Numbered from the stretch's first letter, positions 24,988-34,257 are shown. The stretch: DNA of 36,639 bases from an uncultured bacterium (GCA_905215335.1 CAJMPQ010000016.1:1-36639); one strand, 5' to 3'. The notes: a model not told the origin generated them from the letters alone. Program-made: numbers and translations.

Positions 24988-26895
24988 TTAAACTATATCA
25001 TGCTCAATCAAGGAAATAAATTCTTTTACTAAGGTGTTATTCCATTTTTTGCCGCTATCGGATTTAATAATTTCTAAAGCATCTCGAGATGATAATTTCG
25101 CTCTATATGGACGAGGTTCAATTAGTGCAAAATATTCATCAATAATAAGAATAATTTGCGATGTTAATGGAATTTCTTCTTTTGCTATTTTATTTGGATA
25201 ACCTGATCCGTCCCAATTTTCGTGGTGATGTTCAATGATTGGTAAAACATCTTGAATATATGAAATTGGTTTTAGGATTTCACGCGCAGCAATAATTGGG
25301 TGATTTTTAATTGTTTCTCGTTCTTCATCTGTTAGAGGAGTTGCTTTTTGTAATAAATCTTGTGGCAACATTAGATTACCGATATCATAAAGTAAAATAG
25401 CAACTCTTAAATTATCAATTTCTTCTTTTGGTAAATCAAATCTTTTGGCTAAACTTACGGCAGTTAAAACTTTATTTTTGATAACTCCTGATGAGTGCAT
25501 AGGATTGTATAATTTAGTGAGCATATCAGCAACTGCATATAAAGATTCTTTTGAGCTTTCATCCTTGTTGGCAGGTGCTTGTAATTTTAAACATAATTCT
25601 TTAGATAAATGTTTTGCCATAGGTACTCTATTTTTAGATAGAATATCAATGAATGTATTGACTGCAATTTCTTGCCAAGAAGTTTCTGAAATAGGTTTTG
25701 CTAATGTAACACGGTTTCTTCCGTTACGTTTTGAGGCATACATTGCTTGGTCTGTTAATTCTAATAATTCTTCAACATTATCAGTATGTTCAAAATATGT
25801 TGCAACCCCTAAACTGCCTGTAATATGTCCAATGGTTTCAATATCCATTCGTTCAATTGATTTACGAATTCTTTCTGCAGCTACCATTGCACCTTCTGAA
25901 CCAATACCCGGTAATAAGATATTAAATTCTTCTCCACCAATTCTTGCAGGAACGTCGACAGAACGTGCATTTGATTTAAGAACATCTGCTATTGTTTTGA
26001 TTGCTATGTCTCCATAGAAATGTCCATAGGTATCATTAATTCTTTTTAAGTAATCAAGGTCAATTCCAATAATGGAGAATGGTTGTTGTTGACGTTTTGC
26101 ACGTTGAACTTCTTTAGCTAAGGATTCTTCAAAATATCTACGATTATATAAACCTGTTAGTGCATCTGTTACAGCTTGTTCTCTTACCGCTTGGAATAGG
26201 TCAGCAATGGTAATTGCCATTTCTATTTGTTTTGCGAATAAGCCTAAAAAATCCATTTCTGCACTAGCTAGTTCTTCTCTTGCTGAAAATACACAGAACC
26301 AACCAAATTCTTTGTTTTGAGTTATTAATGGTACAACAATTACTGATTTAATTGGTTGATTAGAAAGAATTTTGTTAACTGTTTCTTGAGATAATTCCGG
26401 TAAAACTGATTTTAATGATAAATCAATTGCTTTTGATTGTACAATTGTTTTTTGTTTCATTGTATCAGCAAAGACGCTTTCATTAGAATAATTTAATCTA
26501 CGAGTTTGGATACCAGGAGAACCAATGAGGTTATTTAACCTATCAATTAAAGGATCATTTGATTGAGCTAAAATTTGTAAGTATTCACCATTTTCGTCTT
26601 CGCATTTTCTAATAATTGCACAATGCATATAACCAAGTTCACCTTGGGTACTATTTACAATTGCCTCCATTACATTTTCTAATGGAGTTGAAGAATTCAT
26701 CATATCCCAAATGTGCTGTAGCGTGAACATACGTTTGTTTGCATCATTTAATTCTTCAGTACGTTCAGCAATTTCTTTTTCTAATTCAAGATTTCGTTCA
26801 TAAATTTCAAGATAATCACGTTTTTCATGGTAGATACTATTTTCTACTTCTGAAACTTTTTTTGTAACTTCCTTAAATTTATCAAATAAACCCAT
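24988..26895 (-). CDS. GAF-GGDEF-HD-GYP signalling protein with mutated HD motif
   Basis: The 635-residue cytoplasmic protein has an N-terminal coiled coil (about 25-60), a GAF-like sensor (about 70-230), a GGDEF domain (about 243-400) with active-site GGEEF at 320-324 and an I-site RSVD at 311-314, five residues ahead as usual, and an HD-GYP domain (about 405-630). The GGDEF half should make c-di-GMP. The HD-GYP half retains His532, His556-His558 and GSGYP at 563-567, but the HD pair reads Tyr503-Asp504 with GN instead of GK. Hydrolysis is therefore doubtful, and this half may be regulatory. It lies between the heptosyltransferase-like gene and thiL. Confidence 0.88.
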   Translation of the reverse strand: MGLFDKFKEVTKKVSEVENSIYHEKRDYLEIYERNLELEKEIAERTEELNDANKRMFTLQHIWDMMNSSTPLENVMEAIVNSTQGELGYMHCAIIRKCEDENGEYLQILAQSNDPLIDRLNNLIGSPGIQTRRLNYSNESVFADTMKQKTIVQSKAIDLSLKSVLPELSQETVNKILSNQPIKSVIVVPLITQNKEFGWFCVFSAREELASAEMDFLGLFAKQIEMAITIADLFQAVREQAVTDALTGLYNRRYFEESLAKEVQRAKRQQQPFSIIGIDLDYLKRINDTYGHFYGDIAIKTIADVLKSNARSVDVPARIGGEEFNILLPGIGSEGAMVAAERIRKSIERMDIETIGHITGSLGVATYFEHTDNVEELLELTDQAMYASKRNGRNRVTLAKPISETSWQEIAVNTFIDILSKNRVPMAKHLSKELCLKLQAPANKDESSKESLYAVADMLTKLYNPMHSSGVIKNKVLTAVSLAKRFDLPKEEIDNLRVAILLYDIGNLMLPQDLLQKATPLTDEERETIKNHPIIAAREILKPISYIQDVLPIIEHHHENWDGSGYPNKIAKEEIPLTSQIILIIDEYFALIEPRPYRAKLSSRDALEIIKSDSGKKWNNTLVKEFISLIEHDIV

Positions 26896-26944
26896 TAGCT
26901 TTCCTTGATATAAGTGAATTCCAGTACCCTATTATACCATTTTT

Positions 26945-28000
26945 TTATGAAAATATCAAGGTATTAATAGTGTCTATAACATCTTTAGGGTTTGGGAAAT
27001 TAGTACAAGCATTGATATTTTTTTTCAATTTACATTTTCTTTTGAAGCAAGTTTGACAAGGTAATCCTTCACCACCCATTGCTACGTATTTATTAGGATT
27101 ACCAAAAGGTGCAAGAACTTCTTTTGGAGTACAAGTGAAAATTGTTATAATTGCAGGTTTTCCTGTTGCCCAAGCTAAATGTGCACTTCCACTATCAGGT
27201 GCCATTACAAGATTTGCTCTTGAAAAGATTTCCATTAATTCCATAATATCAGTTTTGCCGGCAAGGTTTAAATATTTTCCATCGCTGATATATTCAATCA
27301 AGTCATTGTCATTTGGGCCTCCGGTGAATACAAGGTTACATTTTTCACCTATACTTTCAACAACCATTTTCCAATTATCTTTGTTCCAATGTTTATTAGC
27401 CCAAGTTGTAGCTGGTGCTATTACTACTAATGGTTTTTGTGGATCCAGATTTGATAAAAGCTCATTGACTTTGTTTATTTGTTCTTCTGTTCTTGGAGGT
27501 AATGATACTTTTATACTATCAGGTTTTATGCCTAAATGTTCTGCGTATTTTAAATAATTCAAAACAATTGGTGAATTTGGTGCGTAAGAAATGTCATCAA
27601 TCCATTCATTACCACCTAACACAGATAATTCTCTGCCTTCTTTTGATATAATTCTTCGTTTCGCACCACAAAATAATAACCAATATAAACTTTTAAGCAT
27701 CATTTGTGAATCTATTGCAATATCGAATTTTTCAGCTCTAATTTGTTTTAATATTGCTAAATATTCTTTAAAGTTTTCAAGGCAAAAACCTCTTTCTTTC
27801 CATTTTTTGATTGGAACTAGTATAGCTTTATCAACACAAGGGTTATTTTCAACAATTTGAATTCCTTTTTCAGAAACGAGCCAAGTTACTTCATAACCGG
27901 CATCTTTTAGAGCATTTGCTAATGGAACATTAAAAATTACATCTCCTAATGATGATAATTTTATAAGTAAAAGTTTTTGTTTTTTTTCTGTTTCTTCCAT
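26945..28000 (-). CDS. GT9 (heptosyltransferase-like) glycosyltransferase
   Basis: A 351-residue protein of the ADP-heptose:LPS heptosyltransferase family. The start IKLSSLGDVIFNVPLANAL is the GT9 hallmark; a central PATTWANKHW and a C-terminal MAPDSGSAHLAWATGKPAI bind the sugar nucleotide. A Cys-rich tail (CQTCFKRKCKLKKNINAC) is common in GT9 members. It acts at the inner face of the cytoplasmic membrane, adding sugars to a lipid-linked core. It supports an outer membrane bearing LPS or a related glycolipid, but the donor sugar cannot be read from the sequence. Confidence 0.85.
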   Translation of the reverse strand: MEETEKKQKLLLIKLSSLGDVIFNVPLANALKDAGYEVTWLVSEKGIQIVENNPCVDKAILVPIKKWKERGFCLENFKEYLAILKQIRAEKFDIAIDSQMMLKSLYWLLFCGAKRRIISKEGRELSVLGGNEWIDDISYAPNSPIVLNYLKYAEHLGIKPDSIKVSLPPRTEEQINKVNELLSNLDPQKPLVVIAPATTWANKHWNKDNWKMVVESIGEKCNLVFTGGPNDNDLIEYISDGKYLNLAGKTDIMELMEIFSRANLVMAPDSGSAHLAWATGKPAIITIFTCTPKEVLAPFGNPNKYVAMGGEGLPCQTCFKRKCKLKKNINACTNFPNPKDVIDTINTLIFS

Positions 28001-28066
28001 TGTGTAATCCTCTATTTATAATTGCTAAAATACCAAGATAATTATATATTAAAAGAGTTTTATAGT

Positions 28067-28597
28067 CTAATTACTAATTTTTTTTAAAAAAGTAATATAT
28101 TTATCTCCATATTTTTTTTGTTTTATTATTTCAAAATTTGTTAATTTAACATCGGTAACATGTTCTAAAATAACAATATTATTGCAGATATTTTGCACAG
28201 CATTTAAGCTATCTTCATAGATTCCGGAAAAATATGGTGGATCGATATAAATTACATCAAATTTTGTATCCATTTTGGCGCAAAATTTTAGACTATCAGC
28301 TAAAAATAATTTTAAATTATTGTCTTTTTCATATTTTTTGAAATTAGATTTAATTATTCCGTAAACTTTTTTATTTTTTTCAACTGAAACAATAGTTGAA
28401 AAACCTCTAGATAATGCTTCTAGTCCCATGATACCTGAGCCTGCATACATATCAAGAAAGCTTGAATCTTCAAAATCAATCATAGCTTGTAAAGTATTAA
28501 ATACACTCATTCTAACTTTTGATAGAGTCGGACGAGTTATATTTTCATCTGGAGCTATAATTTTTTGTCCTTTGTATTTTCCTGCTGTAATATTCAT
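28067..28597 (-). CDS. rsmD: 16S rRNA guanine-N2 methyltransferase RsmD
   Basis: The 176-residue product methylates guanine 966 (E. coli numbering) of 16S rRNA. It starts MNITAGKYKGQKI, followed by TRPTLSKVRMSVFN, the SAM loop DMYAGSGIMGLEALSRG and the catalytic DPPY in YIDPPYFSG. The size is normal for the family. It lies between tpiA and the GT9 gene, with a strong terminator separating it from tpiA. Confidence 0.92.
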   Translation of the reverse strand: MNITAGKYKGQKIIAPDENITRPTLSKVRMSVFNTLQAMIDFEDSSFLDMYAGSGIMGLEALSRGFSTIVSVEKNKKVYGIIKSNFKKYEKDNNLKLFLADSLKFCAKMDTKFDVIYIDPPYFSGIYEDSLNAVQNICNNIVILEHVTDVKLTNFEIIKQKKYGDKYITFLKKISN

Positions 28598-28614
28598 AGT
28601 ACTAATTTAGCATG

Positions 28615-28641
28615 AAAAAAGTCTGAGCCAAAACTCAGACT
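28615..28641 (-). terminator. Rho-independent terminator after tpiA
   Basis: On the minus strand AGTCTGAG, a 6-base loop, CTCAGACT and then a T6 run, 35 bases after the tpiA stop. Stem of about 8 bp. Confidence 0.92.
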
Positions 28642-28675
28642 TTCCTCGACTGTCAATCAAATATTTGTTATGAAA

Positions 28676-29473
28676 TTACTTAACAGCAACTTTCATTGTT
28701 TTTTCGATAATTTCATTGAAGCTATCAGCTTTTAATGAAGCACCACCGATTAAAGCACCATCGATATCTGATTTCATCATTTGTTCTTCGATTGTAGAAG
28801 GTTTTACAGAACCACCGTATAAAATTCTGATAGCATCAGCAGCTTCTGCTCCTGCAACTTCAGCAACAACTGAACGAATCATTTTGATAACTCTGTTAGC
28901 TTCTTCAGCATCACAAGATTTTCCAGTTCCGATAGCCCAGATTGGTTCATATGCAATTACTGATTTGGCAACATCTTCAGAAGAAATTCCTTCTAAAGCA
29001 GCTCTGATTTGAGATGCGATGTGTGAATCTGTAACGCCAGCTTCTCTTTGTTCTAAAGTTTCACCACAGCAAATGATTGGAATTAAACCGCCAGCTAAAA
29101 TAGCTTTTGCTTTTTTGTTGATCATTTCATCTGTTTCAGAGAAGTATTGTCTTCTTTCAGAGTGACCGATGATTACGAATTTGCAACCAGCATCTTTTAA
29201 CATTTCAACTGAGATTTCTCCAGTGTAAGCTCCAGAAGTTTCCCAGTGACAGTTTTGACCTGCTACATATAATTTAGAACCTTCACATCCGCAGTTGCAA
29301 GGGATTTCTGCTACTTGATTTAATGATGTAAATACTGGAGCAATTACAACTACAGGTAATTCAGGTGCATTAAATTTGTCTACAAATGTTTTAATACCTT
29401 CATATAATGCTTTTGCATCAGCTTGAAGTAAGTTCATTTTCCAGTTACCAGCGATAATAGGTTTTCTTGACAT
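28676..29473 (-). CDS. tpiA: Triosephosphate isomerase
   Basis: The start is ATG 29473 (MSRKPIIAGNWKMN), preceded by AAAGGAGAG; a longer frame to 29509 adds 12 unrelated residues. The enzyme interconverts dihydroxyacetone phosphate and glyceraldehyde 3-phosphate in glycolysis. Lys in GNWKMN, His in IIGHSERRQYF and Glu in AYEPIWAIGTGKS are the catalytic residues, and LYGGSVKPST is the phosphate loop. A Cys-rich insert (CNCGCEG) lies near residue 62. It partners the PPi-dependent phosphofructokinase gene elsewhere in this window. Confidence 0.96.
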   Translation of the reverse strand: MSRKPIIAGNWKMNLLQADAKALYEGIKTFVDKFNAPELPVVVIAPVFTSLNQVAEIPCNCGCEGSKLYVAGQNCHWETSGAYTGEISVEMLKDAGCKFVIIGHSERRQYFSETDEMINKKAKAILAGGLIPIICCGETLEQREAGVTDSHIASQIRAALEGISSEDVAKSVIAYEPIWAIGTGKSCDAEEANRVIKMIRSVVAEVAGAEAADAIRILYGGSVKPSTIEEQMMKSDIDGALIGGASLKADSFNEIIEKTMKVAVK

Positions 29474-29560
29474 AATAAATCTCTCCTTTATTAATACCAC
29501 TTTATACACAGGTATTTTATATTAAACAAAACTTCAGTGCAAGGCAGATGAAATTTAAAA

Positions 29561-29600
29561 CAATAAAAAAGATTGTAAATAAATACAATCTTTTTTATTG
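29561..29600. terminator. Terminator after the pilin-like array
   Basis: CAATAAAAAAGATTGTA, loop AATAAA, then a perfect 17-bp complement ending in TTTTTTATTG. It follows the last prepilin-like gene on the minus strand and could work in both directions. Confidence 0.9.
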
Positions 29601-29622
29601 CAATTTAATTAAATTTTTATCG

Positions 29623-30321
29623 TTAGTAGTTCATTTTCCAACCTGATTCAACGATGGAAGTTAGGCAGCCGCATGAAGTTTCATATGCACCTCCAGCATC
29701 CTTAGTTCCACAGCTTGAGGCGGCGCATCCAAAAGCATTATTAGCGCAACCGCTGCCATAGTCAGAAATAGAACCATCTTGGTGTATATCCATAGAGAAA
29801 ACATCTCTACCAGTAATATTTGGTGCTGCAGGTCCATTTACGTCAACAATCATACTCATACATCTGTTTGCCGGATTGAAAAATCCACAAATTGCAGCAC
29901 CATCAGAAGTTTGTATACAATATTGGTTAGTTATTGTGCCAGCGTTTGTATCATTCATAGTTTTGTATGAATCAGCAGCTAATCCTGCAAGGCATAGATT
30001 ATTAGCATTTTTCCCGCAATTCTTTTTAACCGGAAGAAAATATTTATTCATCCAATATCCAACACCTTTTTCGCAGGTTCCGTTATTTGCATTTGAACAA
30101 GAATTATCTTGGCCAGCTGTAGTTTCATAAAAATTATCAACGTGTTCTGTATCCATAATTGTTTGTGTAGCATTGGCAATTTGGTAATACGTTTTTTGTA
30201 ATTGGTTAGTTAATAATCTTTTTTGGTAATTTTTCATAACTGATGGGATAGTTAAGGCTGCAACAACACCAACTATTCCTAAGCATATTAACGTTTCAGA
30301 TAAAGTAAAACCTTTTTTCAT
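29623..30321 (-). CDS. Type IV pilin-like (pseudopilin) protein 4
   Basis: A 232-residue protein with the class III signal MKKG|FTLSETLICLG: Gly at -1, Phe at +1 and Glu at +5, followed by a hydrophobic helix. A prepilin peptidase should cut after Gly4. The C-terminal domain holds DVNGPAAPNITGRDVF and several Cys pairs (NSCSNANNGTCEKG, CIQTSDGAAICGF and the CGCL end), suggesting disulfides. Its AGAAAGGTTATAAATG leader is the same as that of its neighbours, so the genes arose by tandem duplication. The last of four pseudopilin-like genes. Confidence 0.82.
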   Translation of the reverse strand: MKKGFTLSETLICLGIVGVVAALTIPSVMKNYQKRLLTNQLQKTYYQIANATQTIMDTEHVDNFYETTAGQDNSCSNANNGTCEKGVGYWMNKYFLPVKKNCGKNANNLCLAGLAADSYKTMNDTNAGTITNQYCIQTSDGAAICGFFNPANRCMSMIVDVNGPAAPNITGRDVFSMDIHQDGSISDYGSGCANNAFGCAASSCGTKDAGGAYETSCGCLTSIVESGWKMNY

Positions 30322-30337
30322 TTATAACCTTTCTGTA

Positions 30338-30979
30338 TTAGTATTCCATTTTCCAACCAGCTTGCATAACTTTATTCAAACAACCTTGAGAATTTGGATT
30401 ACTACAATTACTAGGATCACTGTTTTTAAAATCTGTTACCAAACCAGAGTCTTGGATTGTCATATAAAATACATCTCGACCAGTCATATTTGGTGCGGCA
30501 GGTCCATTAATATCTACATTGACATGCGAAAGTTGATCTGCTGTATTATATACCATACATAATGCAGCTCCATTTGTTGTTTGTATACAATAATCTCCAG
30601 CAAGTCTACCTGCTGCAGCACCAGTTATAGATGTATATGAGTCAGCAGCACAAGTATTTGTTTTACCAGGACCGCAGTCTCTTTTTAAAGGTTTAAAATA
30701 ATTGTTTAAAAAGTAACCGGAACCAGCTTCACAAACTCCTTTTGCAGCATTTGAACAAGATGTTGCTTTTGCTGCAGTTGTTTCATAAAAATGTGCTGTA
30801 TGTTCATCATTCATAATAGCTTGTGTTGCAGTAGATAATTGAGCATATACTTTTTCTAATTGTGAAACATATAATCTATTTCGGTAGTTTTTCATTACTG
30901 CAGGAATAGTTAAAACTGCAATAACACCGATTATTCCTAATGTAAGTAAAACTTCAGATAAAGTAAAACCTTTTTTCAT
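30338..30979 (-). CDS. Type IV pilin-like (pseudopilin) protein 3
   Basis: A 213-residue paralogue with MKKG|FTLSEVLLTLG and the class III cleavage site. The shared NGPAAPNMTGRDVF box near 155 and paired Cys (TSCSNAAKGVCEAG) match the gene before it. It lacks the CGCL-type end and is the shortest of the Cys-rich members. It sits 16 bases from each neighbour. Confidence 0.82.
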   Translation of the reverse strand: MKKGFTLSEVLLTLGIIGVIAVLTIPAVMKNYRNRLYVSQLEKVYAQLSTATQAIMNDEHTAHFYETTAAKATSCSNAAKGVCEAGSGYFLNNYFKPLKRDCGPGKTNTCAADSYTSITGAAAGRLAGDYCIQTTNGAALCMVYNTADQLSHVNVDINGPAAPNMTGRDVFYMTIQDSGLVTDFKNSDPSNCSNPNSQGCLNKVMQAGWKMEY

Positions 30980-30995
30980 TTATAACCTTTCTCAA

Positions 30996-31691
30996 TTAGT
31001 CTGTATATTTCCAATTAGCTTCTATTACTTTATTTAAACAGCCACAAGCTGCATTATATATTGATGTATTTTGTGTGTTACATAATGTAGGATCACAACC
31101 TTTATTATCAGGAGCACAACCACTACTGTAATCAGAAAGAGAGCCATCCGGATGAACATCAATAGCAAATACATCTTTTCCTGTAGTATTAGGTGCAGAT
31201 GGTCCATTAACATCTACAATTAAGCTTAAGCAAGGATTATTATCTATGCCTCCAACTCTAGGGTTGAATGAACTGCATATAGTTGCTCCGTTTGCAGTTT
31301 GTACGCAATATTTATCTGTTGGTGCAGGTAGTGCGTCGCCAGCTGCATTTGTATAGTTATTACCTATACATTTCGAATTTTGTCCACAATTGTTTTGTAC
31401 TATTTTTAAGTATTTATTAAAGAAATAGCCTTCACCCTTTTCGCAAGTTCCGGAATTTATATCGCTACAAGATTGTATTACTCCACCTGTTGTTTCGTAA
31501 AAACTTTCGGCTTGCTCATCATTCATCATAGATTGAGTAGCCTCAGATAATTGTCCATATATTTTTTTTAATTGAGTCATATATACTTTGTCTTTGTAAT
31601 TTTTCATAATTGCAGGGATTGTTAGTACAGAAACAATTCCAACAATTCCTAAGGTGATTAAAACTTCAGATAAAGTAAAACCTTTTTTCAT
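30996..31691 (-). CDS. Type IV pilin-like (pseudopilin) protein 2
   Basis: A 231-residue paralogue with MKKG|FTLSEVLITLG. It shares the SGC-x-x-x-x-x-GCDP, CGCL and NGPSAPNTTGKDVF boxes with gene 4. The conserved N-terminus (residues 1-60) and the identical leader point to recent duplication, whereas the middle part has diverged, as expected for surface-exposed minor pilins. Confidence 0.82.
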   Translation of the reverse strand: MKKGFTLSEVLITLGIVGIVSVLTIPAIMKNYKDKVYMTQLKKIYGQLSEATQSMMNDEQAESFYETTGGVIQSCSDINSGTCEKGEGYFFNKYLKIVQNNCGQNSKCIGNNYTNAAGDALPAPTDKYCVQTANGATICSSFNPRVGGIDNNPCLSLIVDVNGPSAPNTTGKDVFAIDVHPDGSLSDYSSGCAPDNKGCDPTLCNTQNTSIYNAACGCLNKVIEANWKYTD

Positions 31692-31706
31692 TTATAACCT
31701 TTCATT

Positions 31707-32312
31707 TTAGTATTTCATAACCCAGTTATCTTCAATAAGTCTATTCAAGCAACCGTGTCCGTATTGATCATTACCACATTCTCCAACTCCGGAGTGACTC
31801 ATTATAGTATTGTTCTTAGAGTCAATTCTAAATCTGAAGAAATCTCTTCCTCCAATATTTGGACCATCTAAAGAATTTATATCTACTGTAACGACGCATT
31901 CTGCAATATTATAGTCGCAAGCTATTGCTATAGCTTCACCACCAGCTAGTTTTGCATATGCTGCATTTGCTTCTATACCAGAACCTCCAGTTGCACCAGA
32001 GTTTATAATTCCATATTGACTTGCAAAAGGAAATGTTGTACTAGAAGAAGCTTTTTTAAAATATTTATTTAGAAAAGCTTGTTGAGAATCTTTACTTGAT
32101 TGACTGTATATAGTTTGTTGGAAATAAGATACATTGCTGTCTACACAAGAACGTTCAACAGCTTCTGATAGCATTTCATATACTTTTTTCAAACGTGTAG
32201 TATATAATTTTTTATGGTAATCTTTTAAAAATCCAGGTAAAACTAACATGGCAATTACGCCAATAATTGTCATAGCAACCAATAATTCACCAACAGTAAG
32301 GGCTTTCCTCAT
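31707..32312 (-). CDS. Type IV pilin-like (pseudopilin) protein 1, variant signal
   Basis: The start is placed at ATG 32312, giving MRKA|LTVGELLVAMT; a longer frame to 32378 would bury the prepilin signal. Residue -1 is Ala and +1 Leu, rather than Gly and Phe, while Glu at +5 is kept. It has fewer Cys than the other three and a different C-terminal part, ending DNWVMKY, but keeps the SLDGPNIGGRDFF box. It is the first gene of the array and the most divergent. Confidence 0.78.
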   Translation of the reverse strand: MRKALTVGELLVAMTIIGVIAMLVLPGFLKDYHKKLYTTRLKKVYEMLSEAVERSCVDSNVSYFQQTIYSQSSKDSQQAFLNKYFKKASSSTTFPFASQYGIINSGATGGSGIEANAAYAKLAGGEAIAIACDYNIAECVVTVDINSLDGPNIGGRDFFRFRIDSKNNTIMSHSGVGECGNDQYGHGCLNRLIEDNWVMKY

Positions 32313-32428
32313 AATCTTAATATCCTGCTCTTTAATATATATATAGTTAATTATACTACTTTTTTCATGTCTTTTCAAGTCTGATACAATTTTATACAGT
32401 ATGCAGTAGTATGCAGTGATTAATCCAC

Positions 32429-32487
32429 GAACCCCTCTCTAAGATTGATGGAATGACGTATTTTCCTCGCACTATAGAGAAGGGCTC
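32429..32487. repeat. Imperfect inverted repeat in the spacer before the pilin array
   Basis: GAACCCCTCTCTA (32429-32441) and TAGAGAAGGGCTC (32475-32487) form a 13-bp stem with two mismatches around a 33-base loop. A direct repeat of ATGCAGT lies just to the left (about 32400-32417). It could be a terminator or leader structure of the minus-strand Ycf45-like gene. Confidence 0.4.
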
Positions 32488-32514
32488 AAATCTGTTTTGG
32501 TTGGTGGTTTATAG

Positions 32515-34134
32515 TTAGCCTGTTTTTTCTTCAAAATCTGATCCGCCAACAATTCTAAGGTGTCTATTTTCACCTTCACCAACTGATGTACTTTCTAAGT
32601 TATGTTGTTCAACAAGTTCATGTTGAAGCTTTCTGATTTGTTGATTTTGTGGTTTTAATTCAACATCTTTAGCTCCTGCTAAAATCTTATCAATTGCAGA
32701 TTTTGCTTCATCTAGGGCTTTTTCTGTAATGTCATAGAAGGTTTGTTTTTCATTTAAATCTGCTATATCTAGGGCTTCTTTTATGACTTTTTGAATTTGA
32801 GCCATTGAATTTGTTTTTACATAGAAGATTTGAATTCTGTTTTCTTCCGCATTACTTAAGACTTTTGCTCCGCCTTTAATGAAGTTTTTATGAGCAATTA
32901 CAATATCTGCATCATCAAGATTTCTTGTAATTTCTGCATTTAAGTCAAGGCGTTCAATAACTTTTTCTGCAATGCTTCTTGATACGGCGTATAGGTAGAT
33001 TTTTTTGAATTTTTTAACTTCTTCAACATATTTTTGTCTTGAAAAGCTGAATTTTAAACTTTCAGGATGTTCAATTGTATTATCAAGAGCATTGATTTTA
33101 TCTATAACATTAGGAACTCTTGCAGGAACAGGTGTTTGAGGAGTTGCAAATTCGTAAACTTTATCGACTTTACGAATTTCTGGTCTGATTGGCCAACCTC
33201 TCAAGATATAGTCAACGGCTTCTGCTGTATTTTTGTATACAGCAAGAGTGTTTCTGTCAAGAATTTCTATGACAATATCAAAAGTTGGTTGTTTTTCTCT
33301 TTCAAGAACTGTTTTTTGTGATGAACGACGTTTTGCTTCATCATCTCCCAAAGTTACTGATTGAATTCCACCAACCAAATCTGATAATGTAGGGTTTTTG
33401 ATTAAGCTTTCTAAACTGTTACCGTGTGCTGTTGCAATAAGCATTACACCACGTTCAGCAATAGTTCTTGCAGCTTGAGCTTCGGCTTCTGTACCGATTT
33501 CGTCAACAACTATAACTTCAGGAGTATGGTTTTCAACTGCCTCAATCATAATATCTTTTTGGAATTCAGGCTGTCTAACCTGCATTCTTCTGGCATGCCC
33601 AACTGCAGGGTGAGGAGTGTCACCATCTCCGGCAATTTCGTTTGATGTATCTACAATCACTACTCGTTTGCCTAATTCATCTGCAACAAGTCGTGATATT
33701 TCTCTTAATTTTGTTGTTTTACCAACACCAGGTCTTCCTAAAAATAGGATACTTTTATTTTGTAAGCAAATATCTTTTATACAAGAAATAGTTCCTGTTA
33801 CAACTCTACCAATTCTGCATGTAAGACCTACAATTTTACCTTGTCTGTTTCTTATGGCACTAATTCTGTGAAGTGTTCCCGGTATTCCGGAACGATTATC
33901 TGAGGTGAACTCTTGAACTCTTGAAGTGATATGTGAAATATCATCATAATCAACATTTGAAGTGTCGATGTACTCAATTTTTCCATCAGAATGTCTAATT
34001 TCGGGAGGTCGGCCAATATCTAAAACAATCTCAATTACATCTTCCATTTTTGCATAGGTGATGTGTTGTTTAATCCTTTCGGGTAAAATCTCCACTATTT
34101 TGTCTAAATCATTTTGAAATTGTAAGTTGCTCAT
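32515..34134 (-). CDS. Ycf45-like AAA ATPase with C-terminal R3H domain
   Basis: The 539-residue protein matches the cyanobacterial/plastid Ycf45 family: an N-terminal RNA-polymerase-independent adaptor-like region, a SpoIIIAA/AAA-type P-loop (GRPGVGKT at 133-140), Walker B VIVVDE at 207-212, and sensor-like IATAHGN near 235. It ends in an R3H-type single-stranded nucleic-acid-binding stretch (about 495-525, IRKLQHELVEQHN then GENRHLRI). The molecular role of the family is poorly known. AAAGG precedes the ATG. It is upstream of the pilin-like array but separated by a 200-base spacer. Confidence 0.88.
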   Translation of the reverse strand: MSNLQFQNDLDKIVEILPERIKQHITYAKMEDVIEIVLDIGRPPEIRHSDGKIEYIDTSNVDYDDISHITSRVQEFTSDNRSGIPGTLHRISAIRNRQGKIVGLTCRIGRVVTGTISCIKDICLQNKSILFLGRPGVGKTTKLREISRLVADELGKRVVIVDTSNEIAGDGDTPHPAVGHARRMQVRQPEFQKDIMIEAVENHTPEVIVVDEIGTEAEAQAARTIAERGVMLIATAHGNSLESLIKNPTLSDLVGGIQSVTLGDDEAKRRSSQKTVLEREKQPTFDIVIEILDRNTLAVYKNTAEAVDYILRGWPIRPEIRKVDKVYEFATPQTPVPARVPNVIDKINALDNTIEHPESLKFSFSRQKYVEEVKKFKKIYLYAVSRSIAEKVIERLDLNAEITRNLDDADIVIAHKNFIKGGAKVLSNAEENRIQIFYVKTNSMAQIQKVIKEALDIADLNEKQTFYDITEKALDEAKSAIDKILAGAKDVELKPQNQQIRKLQHELVEQHNLESTSVGEGENRHLRIVGGSDFEEKTG

Positions 34135-34227
34135 ATATTCGCTGCCTTTCTATTTTGATTATAACAAAATATTCAACGGCTATTAGTTGCGATTTAATGT
34201 AGGGTATATCTTCTATATATATTATAA

Positions 34228-34257
34228 TACATGTATCGACACAATTGCTACATGTAT
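34228..34257. promoter_or_regulatory. Candidate double operator, TACATGTAT repeated at 21 bp
   Basis: Two identical 9-base TACATGTAT copies, each containing a palindromic TACATGTA, spaced by two helical turns. They lie about 95-125 bases upstream of the Ycf45-like start, next to a minus-strand TATAAT (34226-34221). Confidence 0.4.

Noticed and set aside
25445..26017. 190-codon plus-strand open frame
   Set aside because: It lies wholly antisense to the GGDEF/GAF coding region, whose motifs are unmistakable. It has no ribosome site and a shadow-type composition.
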